A stretch of 56,811 nucleotides of DNA from Catenovulum agarivorans YM01 (lineage in GTDB: Bacteria > Pseudomonadota > Gammaproteobacteria > Enterobacterales > Alteromonadaceae), in contig NZ_JH767527.1 of NCBI RefSeq assembly GCF_000281085.1, forward strand, positions 211,617 through 268,427. Reading direction: 5' to 3'. The notes beneath the pieces were generated by a model, which was given only the letters and a program-made list of their open reading frames with translations, made no database searches and was not told the origin of the DNA. The translations under genes and the position numbers were made by a program. Shown in pieces: positions 18,414 through 27,105 of this stretch. Position 1 is the stretch's first letter. Every line of letters begins with the position of its first letter.

Positions 18414-19943
18414 ATGACAACACACCAACAACATTGTAAACGTATTCAAAATGCGTTTATGCAATTTATAACAACAAGCATTTTATTATTATCTGTCGCC
18501 GCTTGTGGTGGCGGTGGTGGTTCAAGCCCTGACACCAATACAGGTAATGGTAATAACGGTGGTAACAACAATGGCAATGGTGGTGACGACACACCAGTTG
18601 TTAAACAAGTTACGCTTTCAACGAATCAAGTGACATTAGCCAGCAATGGCATTATGAGTAAATTTACTGTAACCAGTGAAAAAGATTGGCAAATCAGCCA
18701 ATTGCCTACTTGGTTAAAAGCATCTGTTGAACAAGCTGATGGTGCTACAAATGGTGTCACTGTTGAACTAACAGCCGAAGTAAACCATTTATCTTCATCT
18801 CGTAGCTCGGATATTAAAATTGCCAACGCAGATGATGAAAAAACGCTGACCGTTACCCAAGCCGCATTCGTTTATCAGTTACCAGTTAATACAGATGGTA
18901 TGCGAGATATCACAGCTACCGAAATAACCGAGCTAATGGGCACAGGTTTTAATATTGGTAACAGTATGGAAGCTGTAGGCGGTGAAACAGCCTGGGGCAA
19001 TCCACAAATTAGTACTGATTTAATTGATGCGATAAAAGCGGCAGGATTTAAGTCTATTCGTTTGCCGGTTTCTTGGAGTCAATTTAGCGACGAGAGTAAC
19101 TACACAATCAAAACCGACTGGTTAGATAGAGTTGAACAAGTGGTTGCTTATGCGTTAAGCCAAGATCTCTACGTTATGCTAAATATGCATTGGGATGGTG
19201 GCTGGTTGCAACCAACCTATGCTACACAAAATTATGCAAACCACAGACTTGCATTGATGTGGACACAAATCGCCAATCGTTTTGAAAAGTACGATGACAA
19301 ATTGTTATTTGCTGGCACAAATGAAGTTATGGTTACTGGCGACTACGGCACACCGACACTTGAATACTACACAGTACAAAATAGTTTTAACCAGACCTTC
19401 GTCACCACAGTGCGTGAAACGGGTGGGCGCAATGCGGTTCGCCATTTAATCTTCCAAGGTTTTAACACCAATATCGATCACACAATTAATTTTGTCACCA
19501 TTCCTGAAGATCTAGTTAGCAACAAAATGTTGTTAGAAGTGCACTTTTATGACCCGTATGAATTTGCCTTGCAAGAAGTTAGCAACGCTACGCAATGGGG
19601 TAAAAATGCAACTGATGCAACTGATGCAACTAAAACCGCAGGTTGGGGTGACGAGTCACATATAGATACGCAATTTAGCCGCATGTACAACAATTTTTAC
19701 CAACAAGGTTTAGGTTTGATCTTGGGTGAGTTTGGTGCATTTGCCCGTAGAAACCTTGCAGAGCACGAAGCATACCGCCATGACTGGCACAGGCATGTTA
19801 CCCAAACCGCGTTGGCACAAAAACTCGTGCCATTTTATTGGGATAACGGTGACGTTAACGATTTAGGTTTTGCCTTATTTAACCGACACACAGCAGCTCA
19901 AATAGAGCCAACTTTAATCAAAATTGTCACAGACACTGAATAG
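18414..19943 (+). CDS. BACON-GH5 (subfamily 4-like) endo-xyloglucanase, surface lipoprotein
   Basis: This is an endo-beta-1,4-glucanase predicted to start xyloglucan breakdown at the cell surface. The lipobox (VAAC) is followed by five glycines and a Gly/Asn-rich linker (residues ~35-62). A BACON-type beta-sandwich covers ~64-155 ('VTLSTNQVTLASNG' to 'LTVTQAAFVY'). The GH5 barrel runs from ~165 to 509. The acid/base is E304 in GTNEVMV (the usual NEP is NEV here) and the nucleophile is E439 in LGEFGA. The lipid anchor, BACON and GH5_4 layout matches that of BoGH5A from the Bacteroides ovatus xyloglucan locus. Gaps to neighbours are 30 and 35 bp. The family is certain; xyloglucan specificity is inferred. 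Confidence 0.9.
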   Translation: MTTHQQHCKRIQNAFMQFITTSILLLSVAACGGGGGSSPDTNTGNGNNGGNNNGNGGDDTPVVKQVTLSTNQVTLASNGIMSKFTVTSEKDWQISQLPTWLKASVEQADGATNGVTVELTAEVNHLSSSRSSDIKIANADDEKTLTVTQAAFVYQLPVNTDGMRDITATEITELMGTGFNIGNSMEAVGGETAWGNPQISTDLIDAIKAAGFKSIRLPVSWSQFSDESNYTIKTDWLDRVEQVVAYALSQDLYVMLNMHWDGGWLQPTYATQNYANHRLALMWTQIANRFEKYDDKLLFAGTNEVMVTGDYGTPTLEYYTVQNSFNQTFVTTVRETGGRNAVRHLIFQGFNTNIDHTINFVTIPEDLVSNKMLLEVHFYDPYEFALQEVSNATQWGKNATDATDATKTAGWGDESHIDTQFSRMYNNFYQQGLGLILGEFGAFARRNLAEHEAYRHDWHRHVTQTALAQKLVPFYWDNGDVNDLGFALFNRHTAAQIEPTLIKIVTDTE

Positions 19944-19978
19944 TTAACAGCAAAAGTTTTTTAAAGGTTTTTTAATCA

Positions 19979-22495
19979 ATGAACAAAGTTTTTTCACTCA
20001 AACAGGTATTGGTCGCAATGGTTGTTGGAATTAGTACACAAGCTTGTACATCAAAGTCGCAAATTGACGGTACTGATGACGCTTCGGTTTGGCCGGTAGC
20101 TAAAAGCCCAGTCGTCGTTAGCGACAGCAAAAATCAGCAGGTTAATCAGTTATTAGCCAAAATGACTGTAGAAGAAAAAGTTGGGCAAATTTTGCAAGCA
20201 GAAATTCAGGCAATAACCCCTGAGCAAGCAAAAGAATACAACATTGGTTCTATTTTAAATGGTGGTGGCTCAACGCCAAACCGCAAAGAAAAAGCGCAAC
20301 CACAAGACTGGTTAGCAGCGGCTGATGCTTATTATGCAGCATCTACAGATACCAGCGACGGTGGTGTTGGCATTCCAATTATTTGGGGGACAGATGCAGT
20401 TCACGGCCATAACAACTTAACTGGTGCGACTATTTTTCCGCACAATATTGGTTTAGGTGCAACACGCAACCCAGAGTTAATTGAAAAAATTGGTCAAATT
20501 ACCGCAGCAGAAGTTCGCGCAAGTGGCATTGAATGGGTATTTTCACCAACGGTAGCGGTTGCTCGCAACGACAGATGGGGCAGAACTTACGAAAGTTATT
20601 CGGAAGATCCTCAATTAGTTGCTGACTACGCTTTTGCCATGGTTGAAGGTTTGCAAGGCAAAGCCAATACAGATGAGTTTTTATCAAGCTCGCGTGTATT
20701 AGCAACAGCTAAACACTTTTTAGCGGATGGCGGCACTGAAGAAGGTGACGACCAAGGCAATGCAGTGATGAGCGAAGCCGAATTAGTTAAAGTACATGCG
20801 CCAGGTTATTACACCTCAATTGAGGCGGGCGTACAGTCGATTATGGCGAGTTTTTCTTCGTGGAATAGCGAAAAAATGCACGGCAACGAATATTTATTAA
20901 ACCAAGTATTAAAGCAAAAAATGGGCTTTAACGGTTTAGTGGTAGGCGACTGGAATGGCCATGGCCAAGTACCGGGTTGTACTAATGACTCTTGCCCTCA
21001 GTCGATTAACGCGGGTGTTGATTTAGTCATGGTGCCGTACGACTGGAAAAACATGTATTACAACACGCTTGAGCAAGTTAGAAGTGGCGAAATTTCAACG
21101 CAACGCTTAGACCAAGCGGTTAAAGCCATTTTAATTGTAAAAGCACATTTAGGTTTATTAGATACAGTAAAACCGTCTGAGCGTGCAAAAGCGATTAATG
21201 TAACACCAGGTTCAGCAGAGCACAGAGCCATAGCTCGTCAATCAGTGCGTGAAAGCTTAGTGTTATTGAAAAATAACAATCAAGCATTGCCACTGTCGCC
21301 AAAACAATCATTTGTTATAGCTGGTCCAGCTGCTGACGATATAGGTTTTCAATCTGGTGGTTGGAGTGTTTCATGGCAAGGCTTAACTGGCGCAAATGAT
21401 AAATTCCCAGGTGCAACTTCTATCTACCAAGGTTTAGCAAAACAAATTAAAGCTGCTGGTGGTAAAGCTACTTTGTCGCAGGACGGTAGCTACACAAGCA
21501 AGCCGGATGTAGCAATTGTTGTATTTGGTGAGCCACCTTATGCCGAAGGTCAAGGCGACATAAATACCCTTGAATTTGAAGCTGGCGAAAAACAAAGCTT
21601 AGCTTTATTAAACAAATTCAAACAACAAGGTATTAAAACTATTGCGGTATTTATTTCTGGCCGCCCTATGTGGGTTAACCCTGAATTAAATGCAGCTGAT
21701 GCATTTGTCGCAGCTTGGCTGCCGGGCAGTGAAGGTGAGGGTATTGCCGATGTTATTTTAGCGGACAAACAAGGTAAAACTCAGTACGACTTTAGCGGCA
21801 AATTGTCATTTTCTTGGCCAGCGACTCCTCTGCAAGATGAACTTAACCTTGCGGACGCTGACTACCAACCATTGTTCCCATTCGGCTTTGGCTTAACTTA
21901 TAAAGATGCCAATAACTTAGCTGAATTACCAGAAGATGTTGAAGGGGTTGACGACGGCACAGCAAGTCAAATTGATGTGTATGTAGGTCGACCATTACAA
22001 CCTTGGCATGTGTTTATTAACCAAAACAACTACAAACAAATTTTAAGTGGTGCATTTGCAGAATTACCAAATGGCGAAGTACAAGTAACTACCATAGACA
22101 AAGACATTCAAGAAGACGCTTTGTTATGGAAGTGGCAAGGTAAACCTTCAAGCATTTTAATTGAAGGTGGTAAACCACTTGATTTAACCGATTATGCTGC
22201 AGGCGGTATCTTGTCTTTCGATATTAAAGTAGACGAAATTCCGCAAGGTAAAGTTGAGTTGGTCTTAAACTGCGGTAACAACTGCCGTCGCACACTTGAT
22301 TTAACCAGTCATCTGCGCACCTTAGTGGTTCACGGCTGGATGAACGTTAGCGTTAAATTAAGCTGTTTTGCCAAACCAGAAGAATTAGCTGCGGTAAACA
22401 TTCCGTTTAGCATTGAAGCAAATGGCCAAGGCCAGTTAAGTTTTGCCAATATCCAAATTTTACAGGCGGGTAACGCAAACTTAAGCTGTAACTGA
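19979..22495 (+). CDS. GH3 beta-glucosidase with C-terminal ExoP-like domain, lipoprotein
   Basis: This exo-beta-glucosidase removes unsubstituted glucose from the non-reducing end of the xyloglucan backbone. The N-terminus has a probable lipobox (TQAC). The GH3 N-domain includes 'PIIWGTDAVHGHNN' and 'VFSPTVAVARNDRWGRTYESY'; the nucleophile is D324 in VGDWNGHG. The second alpha/beta domain starts with 'ESLVLLKNNNQALPL' at ~residue 420. After the usual GH3 core there is a beta-sandwich at ~670-838 of the ExoP_C type, homologous to the N-terminal domain of the nearby SGNH protein. The length of 838 aa matches ExoP-type marine GH3 enzymes. It is the last enzyme of the operon, 99 bp before xylR. 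Confidence is high. Confidence 0.92.
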   Translation: MNKVFSLKQVLVAMVVGISTQACTSKSQIDGTDDASVWPVAKSPVVVSDSKNQQVNQLLAKMTVEEKVGQILQAEIQAITPEQAKEYNIGSILNGGGSTPNRKEKAQPQDWLAAADAYYAASTDTSDGGVGIPIIWGTDAVHGHNNLTGATIFPHNIGLGATRNPELIEKIGQITAAEVRASGIEWVFSPTVAVARNDRWGRTYESYSEDPQLVADYAFAMVEGLQGKANTDEFLSSSRVLATAKHFLADGGTEEGDDQGNAVMSEAELVKVHAPGYYTSIEAGVQSIMASFSSWNSEKMHGNEYLLNQVLKQKMGFNGLVVGDWNGHGQVPGCTNDSCPQSINAGVDLVMVPYDWKNMYYNTLEQVRSGEISTQRLDQAVKAILIVKAHLGLLDTVKPSERAKAINVTPGSAEHRAIARQSVRESLVLLKNNNQALPLSPKQSFVIAGPAADDIGFQSGGWSVSWQGLTGANDKFPGATSIYQGLAKQIKAAGGKATLSQDGSYTSKPDVAIVVFGEPPYAEGQGDINTLEFEAGEKQSLALLNKFKQQGIKTIAVFISGRPMWVNPELNAADAFVAAWLPGSEGEGIADVILADKQGKTQYDFSGKLSFSWPATPLQDELNLADADYQPLFPFGFGLTYKDANNLAELPEDVEGVDDGTASQIDVYVGRPLQPWHVFINQNNYKQILSGAFAELPNGEVQVTTIDKDIQEDALLWKWQGKPSSILIEGGKPLDLTDYAAGGILSFDIKVDEIPQGKVELVLNCGNNCRRTLDLTSHLRTLVVHGWMNVSVKLSCFAKPEELAAVNIPFSIEANGQGQLSFANIQILQAGNANLSCN

Positions 22496-22530
22496 TTATT
22501 AACATAATTGGTCTTATGATATAGAATCGT

Positions 22531-22560
22531 GAAAACGTTTTTAGTGACATGGACGTTTAT
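22531..22560 (+). promoter_or_regulatory. Repeated ACGTTT motif before xylR, possible XylR binding site
   Basis: GAAAACGTTTTT (from 22531) and GGACGTTTAT (22551-22560) place ACGTTT twice in the same direction, 18 bp apart, roughly one and a half to two helical turns. AraC-family regulators usually bind direct repeats. It lies 35-60 bp before the xylR start and may mark autoregulation. The motif is short, so this is weak evidence. Confidence 0.3.
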
Positions 22561-22594
22561 TATAAAACTCGGAGCGTTAACCTAGGTGTGAGTT

Positions 22595-23761
22595 ATGACA
22601 GAAGATAAATTCAGTATTACTTTACTTTTTAATGCTAACAAAGTGTTCGACCGTAAGGTGTTAGAAGGCATTGGCATGTATTTACAAACTACTGGCGTTA
22701 ACTGGGATTTATATTTAGAAGAAGACTTTAGAGGTCGGCTTGAACAAATATACGCATGGCAAGGGGATGGCATCATCGCCGATTTTGATGATCCAGAAAT
22801 TCGCCGTGCGTTAGAAAATTCAAGCCGTCCTGTTGTTGGTGTAGGTGGTTCGCATTCAAACCAAGCCGATTATCCAAAAGTGCCTTATGTCGCAACGGAT
22901 AATTTTGAGTTAGTCAACGCGGCCTACACACATTTGCGCCAAAAAGGTTTTTCGCAATTTGCCTTTTATGGAGTGCCCGATCCGCTCGGTGTTATTTGGC
23001 CAAAAGAGCGCGAACTGGCAATGAAAGAGTTGGTTAATCGAGAAGGCTATAAATGCGACTTCTACAATGGCCGCATAACCCAACCTGCAAGTTGGCAATC
23101 GGCTATGGATGAGCTAGGTCGTTGGTTGTTACGTTTGCCTAAACCAGTCGGAATTGTGGCGGTAACAGATGCAAGAGCACGCCATTTACTGCAAGCTTGT
23201 GAGTTGGTTGGGTTAATGGTGCCAGATCAAGTTTCAATTGTTGGTATTGATGACGACGAAGTGGTACGTAATCTACACAAAATTTCCCTGACTTCAGTCA
23301 AGCAAGGCTGTGTTGATATAGGTTACAAAGCTGCAAGCATACTGCATAAAATGCTCAATAAAGGCAAAAGATACGAAGAAATTCATCTGATAAAACCCTT
23401 AGGTGTGGTTGAACGCGCATCAACAGACTACAAAGCGGTCGACGATCCATACGTGATTCAAGCGTTACATTTTGTCCGGCAGAATGCCTGTAAAGGAATA
23501 AAAGTAGAGCAGGTTGCAGATTTTGTTGGGGTGTCACGGTCCAATCTTGAAAAGCGTTTTACCTTTGAACGCGGCCATTCATTGCACAACGAAATACATC
23601 AAGTAAAACTCAACCGAGCTTGTGAGCTACTAAAAACAACTAGCTTAGAGTTAAATGATGTTGCTATGCAAAGTGGTTATCCATCACTGCAATATTTATA
23701 TGCTATTTTCAAAAAACACTTTAGTGAAACACCTAAGCAATATCGGAGTAATTATTCGTAA
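22595..23761 (+). CDS. xylR: XylR-type xylose-responsive transcription activator (periplasmic-binding-like + AraC HTH)
   Basis: This 388-residue regulator closely follows E. coli XylR (392 aa) over its length. The N-terminal 'ITLLFNANKVFDRKVLEGIG' and 'DGIIADFDDPEIRRAL', then 'VGVGGS' and 'YVATDNFELV', form the LacI/periplasmic-binding-like xylose sensor (~1-275). The C-terminal ~285-388 is an AraC-type double helix-turn-helix with 'GVSRSNLEKRF' and 'YPSLQYLYAIFKKHF'. D-xylose is the known effector of the family; here xylose released by the GH31 enzyme would be the natural signal for the locus. It lies directly after the operon on the same strand, 99 bp from GH3, so it may be cotranscribed as well as have its own promoter. 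The regulon assignment is inferred. Confidence 0.92.
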   Translation: MTEDKFSITLLFNANKVFDRKVLEGIGMYLQTTGVNWDLYLEEDFRGRLEQIYAWQGDGIIADFDDPEIRRALENSSRPVVGVGGSHSNQADYPKVPYVATDNFELVNAAYTHLRQKGFSQFAFYGVPDPLGVIWPKERELAMKELVNREGYKCDFYNGRITQPASWQSAMDELGRWLLRLPKPVGIVAVTDARARHLLQACELVGLMVPDQVSIVGIDDDEVVRNLHKISLTSVKQGCVDIGYKAASILHKMLNKGKRYEEIHLIKPLGVVERASTDYKAVDDPYVIQALHFVRQNACKGIKVEQVADFVGVSRSNLEKRFTFERGHSLHNEIHQVKLNRACELLKTTSLELNDVAMQSGYPSLQYLYAIFKKHFSETPKQYRSNYS

Positions 23762-23924
23762 TTGTAGGAGAGGAATAAAGGTTCATACTATTTGCTACTA
23801 CCAAGTCTGAATCGTTCTACAACTGAGTATTAAAGTATCATACTGTTGTAACTCATTTCTGGACGAAAATGAGTTAGAGCCAACCGGCGGCTCTGCTCCA
23901 AAAGCGGAAGCTTATCGCTAGGAT

Positions 23925-23960
23925 AGTTAAGTCGGCTAAAATCAGTTAGCCGACTTAACT
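23925..23960. terminator. Perfect 15-bp inverted repeat between xylR and the solitary cassette
   Basis: AGTTAAGTCGGCTAA (23925-23939) is an exact inverted repeat of TTAGCCGACTTAACT (23946-23960) with a 6-nt loop. It lies between two convergent genes and could be a bidirectional terminator, though U-runs are lacking. A smaller hairpin, AGAGCC/GGCTCT, lies upstream at about 23,875-23,893. The rest of the ~200 bp after xylR shows nothing else. Confidence 0.5.
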
Positions 23961-23966
23961 TAAATA

Positions 23967-24066
23967 CTGAAACGCCTTACTAAGCGGTTAAAAACAGTGG
24001 GCTATTATTTGCGAGGAACGAGCTCAGCCAACTGTTTTGTGTCCGCTCTTGAACGCCTTGTTATGT
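23967..24066 (-). other. Integron attC recombination site, solitary
   Basis: This is a 100-bp imperfect palindrome read on the - strand: it begins with ACATAAC (24066-24060), continues CAAGGCG, and ends GGCGTTTCAG, the TAACAA...GCGTT layout of canonical attC sites. Internal arms AACAGTTGGCT and AGCCCACTGTT fold back on each other, and the loop shares GGAACGA with the attC sites at 53-56 kb. The stop codon of the neighbouring gene directly abuts the site. Confidence 0.8.
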
Positions 24067-24879
24067 TTAAATACGACTAGCTAGAGATGCAATTGCCTTC
24101 TTTGCTTCAGCTAACTTTTGTTCTCTTCTCATCTTTTCAAGTTTATCATCAAGAATAATTTCTATTCCTAACTTAACGACTGGGAATGCTGCCAGACATT
24201 CATTCTCATTTAGTTCATGAATACCTTTACTTAAAATTGAATACATGGACTTATTCTCAACTAAAAAATCTGGCAATTGAGCTTTAAGTAACTCTATTTT
24301 TTCAGCCATTCTTGCTGTTTGGTAGTTTGATTCATCCCAACCTTCATCGTTTATCAAATTTCTATGTGCCTCTTCGATAAGAAATTCAAATATCCTTCTT
24401 AGGTAAACAAAGGATCCAACCCCTACACCATGTGAAGCTAGCCCAATAGATTTTGTTAATTCTTGAAAGTATCTCTTCTCGAGTACTTTTGAGTATTTTT
24501 TAACATCAAATAGATTTAGCGATGCTATTGAAGGTAATTGTCCAATTTTTTGAATCGTCTGACCATCAGCATGGAATAAGAAGAACAAAGTGTGCTTTCT
24601 ATTCCTACTGCAACCTAATGATATTGAAAATCGGCCTCTATCAACCCATATGCTAGCATCGGTTGTAGTTACGTGATTACCTATGCGCGAAAAAATACTA
24701 TGTTGATTGCATTCAGGGCAATATGTATCGAGAGTTTCATTAAAGCAGAACAGTTCCCTCCCTTCTTTTAAGTCTTCATTTTGAAAAGTAACTTTTTCAT
24801 ACAGAGGCAAATCAATTAGAAACTCTTTAGGAGTTGGATACTTTGGAACAGTGCTCAAGTTAGACTCCTTAAACATTAC
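23973..24879 (-). mobile_element. Solitary integron gene cassette
   Basis: On the - strand the unit starts at GTAATGTTTAAGGAG (from 24880) and ends in an attC whose first arm, read outwards, is TTTAAACATAAC. The two ends are complementary apart from one base (GTAATGTTTAA against GTTATGTTTAA), which is how a cassette border and its own attC arm relate. No second attC or integrase flanks it, so it looks like a single cassette inserted at a secondary genomic site whose uninterrupted sequence would read AAGCTG|TTTCAG. Confidence 0.65.
24067..24858 (-). CDS. Cassette-encoded protein of unknown function (zinc-ribbon-like N-terminus, DUF4145-like C-terminus)
   Basis: This protein is of unknown function. 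I prefer the TTG start at 24858 because AAGGAG lies 6 nt before it; the ATG at 24876 has no ribosome site and sits at the cassette border (269 aa if used). The N-terminal third has a CPEC knuckle and a further cysteine (LGCSR), suggesting a partial zinc ribbon. The C-terminal part has 'SFVYLRRIFEFLIEEAHR', then 'YSILSKGIHELNENECLAAFPVVK' and 'IEIILDD', a pattern seen in DUF4145-like helical domains, some linked with defence or mobile loci. No signal peptide or membrane segment. The stop codon (TAA, 24067-24069) touches the attC, which marks this as an integron cassette gene. Confidence 0.75.
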   Translation of the reverse strand: MSTVPKYPTPKEFLIDLPLYEKVTFQNEDLKEGRELFCFNETLDTYCPECNQHSIFSRIGNHVTTTDASIWVDRGRFSISLGCSRNRKHTLFFLFHADGQTIQKIGQLPSIASLNLFDVKKYSKVLEKRYFQELTKSIGLASHGVGVGSFVYLRRIFEFLIEEAHRNLINDEGWDESNYQTARMAEKIELLKAQLPDFLVENKSMYSILSKGIHELNENECLAAFPVVKLGIEIILDDKLEKMRREQKLAEAKKAIASLASRI

Positions 24880-25324
24880 AGCTTAATCATCAGAAGTGCG
24901 TATAGAACTGTTCAATATTGAGTCTAACAACGCCATTCCAATTCGTTTTAAATTAATAATTTCATAAACTTAAGCCTAGACCAACTAAAATGCAACAATA
25001 ATTTTAGGGCAGAAATCAAGCCAATCGTCACAGTGAGCCTAATCAAGGGTCGTTATGCAAACTCATTATTATAAAAAACAAATAAAATCATGCTGTTACT
25101 TTCTATTGCCACCATAAAACCAATACCTTGTTAAAAACAAAGCGAGAAATAGTTTGAGTTTTGGGTTCATTTTTATTTATAACTGTATAAATAAACATAA
25201 AGTTAAATTTGAGACATAATTACTCTCCCACAGTCATTAAACTTTTGTTACCCCATTTAAATGTCACAAAATTGACCTAAACTTATGCTGCAATCTTTCG
25301 CTAGGCTAGATAAAAGGGATCTAA
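24880..25324. other. 445-bp intergenic region without a gene
   Basis: AT-rich and non-coding on both strands. Near 24,930 there is GTCTAACAACGCC, which matches the outer arm of an attC site (RYYYAAC followed by AACGCC) but has no partner arm, so it may be a relic. A promoter for the downstream M14-type gene is expected at the right end but none is clear. Confidence 0.4.
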
Positions 25325-26350
25325 GTGAATTTGAAGTTTGTAGACAGTGCGTTGCCCGAATTACGACAACTCGAACATTTATTAGAGCTAGCCTCACCCC
25401 ATTTAAACAGCCAAGTGCTGGCTAACGTTAGTTATCAAGATCACTTATTGCCCATTCATGCAATTAGTTTAGGTAGTAAAGATACCAGTAAACCAGTAAT
25501 GACTTTTGTTGGTGGTGTGCACGGGTTAGAGCGCATCGGCAGCCAAGTATTATTGGCTTTTTTAGAAGGTATTATCGGCCGTTTAGCTTGGGATGTATCG
25601 CTACATCATTTATTAGAGCAGGTTCGGCTTAATTTTATTCCGTTATTAAACCCTGTTGGCATGGCAACACATAGGCGCTCAAATGGTAACAGTGTTGATT
25701 TAATGCGCAATGCCCCGGTTGATAGCCATGAACAAACTGCGTTTTTAGTCGGCGGCCAGCGTATTAGCCCGGTTATTCCTTGGTACAGAGGTAAAGCGGG
25801 TGAGCCAATGCAAGTAGAAGCGCAAGCTTTGGTCGATTTCATGCAAAAAGAAACCTTCAACTCGCCATTTTCTTTGGCGCTCGATTGCCATTCTGGCTTT
25901 GGCTTGCATGACAGAATTTGGTTTCCGTACGCTCGTAGCCGCTTTCAACCTATTCAACACTTGGGTGAAGTATTTCATTTACGCGATTTGTTGTTTCAAG
26001 CTTATCCTTATCATTCGTACAAATTTGAGCCACAAGCAAAACACTATTTGTGCCATGGTGATTTATGGGATTATCTGTACGACCAATCACTTGCGCAACC
26101 AACCACATTTCTACCTTTAACGCTTGAAATGGGCTCGTGGCGCTGGGTACGTAAAAATCCCGCGCAGTTGTTAAAAGCAGTCGGCTTGTTTCATCCGATA
26201 AAGCCACATAGGGTTAAACGCGTGTTACGCTCACACTTAGTTTTGATGGAGTTTTTTATTCGCGCTTGTGCCTCTTATCAAAACTGGCTGTACGATGGTA
26301 AAAGTCTCAATATGGATCAAAAGGCAACTCAGCTATGGTACGACAATTAA
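25325..26350 (+). CDS. M14-type zinc carboxypeptidase / succinylglutamate-desuccinylase-like hydrolase
   Basis: This is a predicted cytosolic zinc amidohydrolase or carboxypeptidase of the M14 superfamily, 341 aa, from GTG 25325 with an AAGGGA ribosome site. Zinc ligands are H66 and E69 in GGVHGLERIG and H189 in LDCHSGFG; the 'NPVGMATHRRSNGNSVDLMRN' segment holds the conserved arginine region of the family. No signal peptide is present, so it acts in the cytoplasm, on an unknown peptide or acyl-amino-acid substrate. The following alpha/beta hydrolase gene overlaps its end by 16 bp, so the two are a translationally coupled pair. Confidence 0.8.
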   Translation: MNLKFVDSALPELRQLEHLLELASPHLNSQVLANVSYQDHLLPIHAISLGSKDTSKPVMTFVGGVHGLERIGSQVLLAFLEGIIGRLAWDVSLHHLLEQVRLNFIPLLNPVGMATHRRSNGNSVDLMRNAPVDSHEQTAFLVGGQRISPVIPWYRGKAGEPMQVEAQALVDFMQKETFNSPFSLALDCHSGFGLHDRIWFPYARSRFQPIQHLGEVFHLRDLLFQAYPYHSYKFEPQAKHYLCHGDLWDYLYDQSLAQPTTFLPLTLEMGSWRWVRKNPAQLLKAVGLFHPIKPHRVKRVLRSHLVLMEFFIRACASYQNWLYDGKSLNMDQKATQLWYDN

Positions 26351-27081
26351 ATGTATTGTTATTGCTGCGTGGTTTAATTAGAGAGCAGCGCCATTGGGGC
26401 GATTTTATCGCTAAGCTGCAACAAGCTTTTCCAGAGCATCAAATTGTATGTATCGACTTACCGGGCAACGGCCAAAACAACCAGTTGAAATCGTTGCCAA
26501 GTATTAAAGCCAACGCAGAGTTTGTTAATGCCGAATTAAGCCGATTAAATTTAACTAACGCAAACGTTCACGTGGTCGCAATTAGCTTAGGGGCTATGGT
26601 CGCAATTGAGTTGGCGTTAATCACAAAGATCAAATCAATGACACTGATAAACACCAGTGTTGCTGGCTTAATTCCTTTTTACCAAAGGCTGCGCAGCGAC
26701 AACTACACCAGTATCATTAAAGCGGCTATCAATGAGCCATGTGAACGTGAAAAGCTGATTTTAAAAATGACCAGCGAGCGATATAACGAACCGACCATTA
26801 TTCAACAAAGACAATATATTGCGTTAGATGCACCAGTTACGATTAAAAACTTTTTACTGCAACTTAAAGCCGCTGCTAAATTTAAGTTAACCGCCAAACC
26901 CAATTGTTCAATTCAGCTATTGGCATCTACAACAGATAAATTGGTAAGTTATCAATGTTCAACTGCACTTGCGGAAAAATGGCAATTGCCGATTTATTTA
27001 ACAGAGCAGGGTGGGCATGATTTAACTTTAGATAGGGCAGATTGGGTACTGGAGAAACTAAAGGGCTGGGTAGCCCCTTAG
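26335..27081 (+). CDS. Alpha/beta-fold hydrolase
   Basis: This is a 248-residue alpha/beta hydrolase. The oxyanion region is 'LLLLRGLIREQRHW'. The nucleophile elbow is AISLG (S84), with alanine replacing the first glycine of GxSxG. The strand with 'LLASTTDKLVSY' carries the likely acid, and H228 in GGHDLTLD is the base. The start ATG overlaps the end of the M14-type gene by 16 bp. It may be an esterase or a thioesterase-like enzyme; the substrate is unknown. Convergent with the propeller lipoprotein gene, 24 bp apart, with no clear terminator. Confidence 0.8.
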   Translation: MVRQLNVLLLLRGLIREQRHWGDFIAKLQQAFPEHQIVCIDLPGNGQNNQLKSLPSIKANAEFVNAELSRLNLTNANVHVVAISLGAMVAIELALITKIKSMTLINTSVAGLIPFYQRLRSDNYTSIIKAAINEPCEREKLILKMTSERYNEPTIIQQRQYIALDAPVTIKNFLLQLKAAAKFKLTAKPNCSIQLLASTTDKLVSYQCSTALAEKWQLPIYLTEQGGHDLTLDRADWVLEKLKGWVAP

Positions 27082-27105
27082 TTTAACAATACTTATTGAA
27101 AGAAC

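Noticed and set aside
2028-23761. Search for a SusD-like partner of the TonB receptor
   Set aside because: No SusD-type lipoprotein is present; the receptor is of the proteobacterial SusD-independent type.
24925-24945. GTCTAACAACGCC, resembling one arm of an attC site on the + strand
   Set aside because: No partner arm GTTAGAC within about 150 bp and no paired inner boxes; at best a relic, possibly chance.
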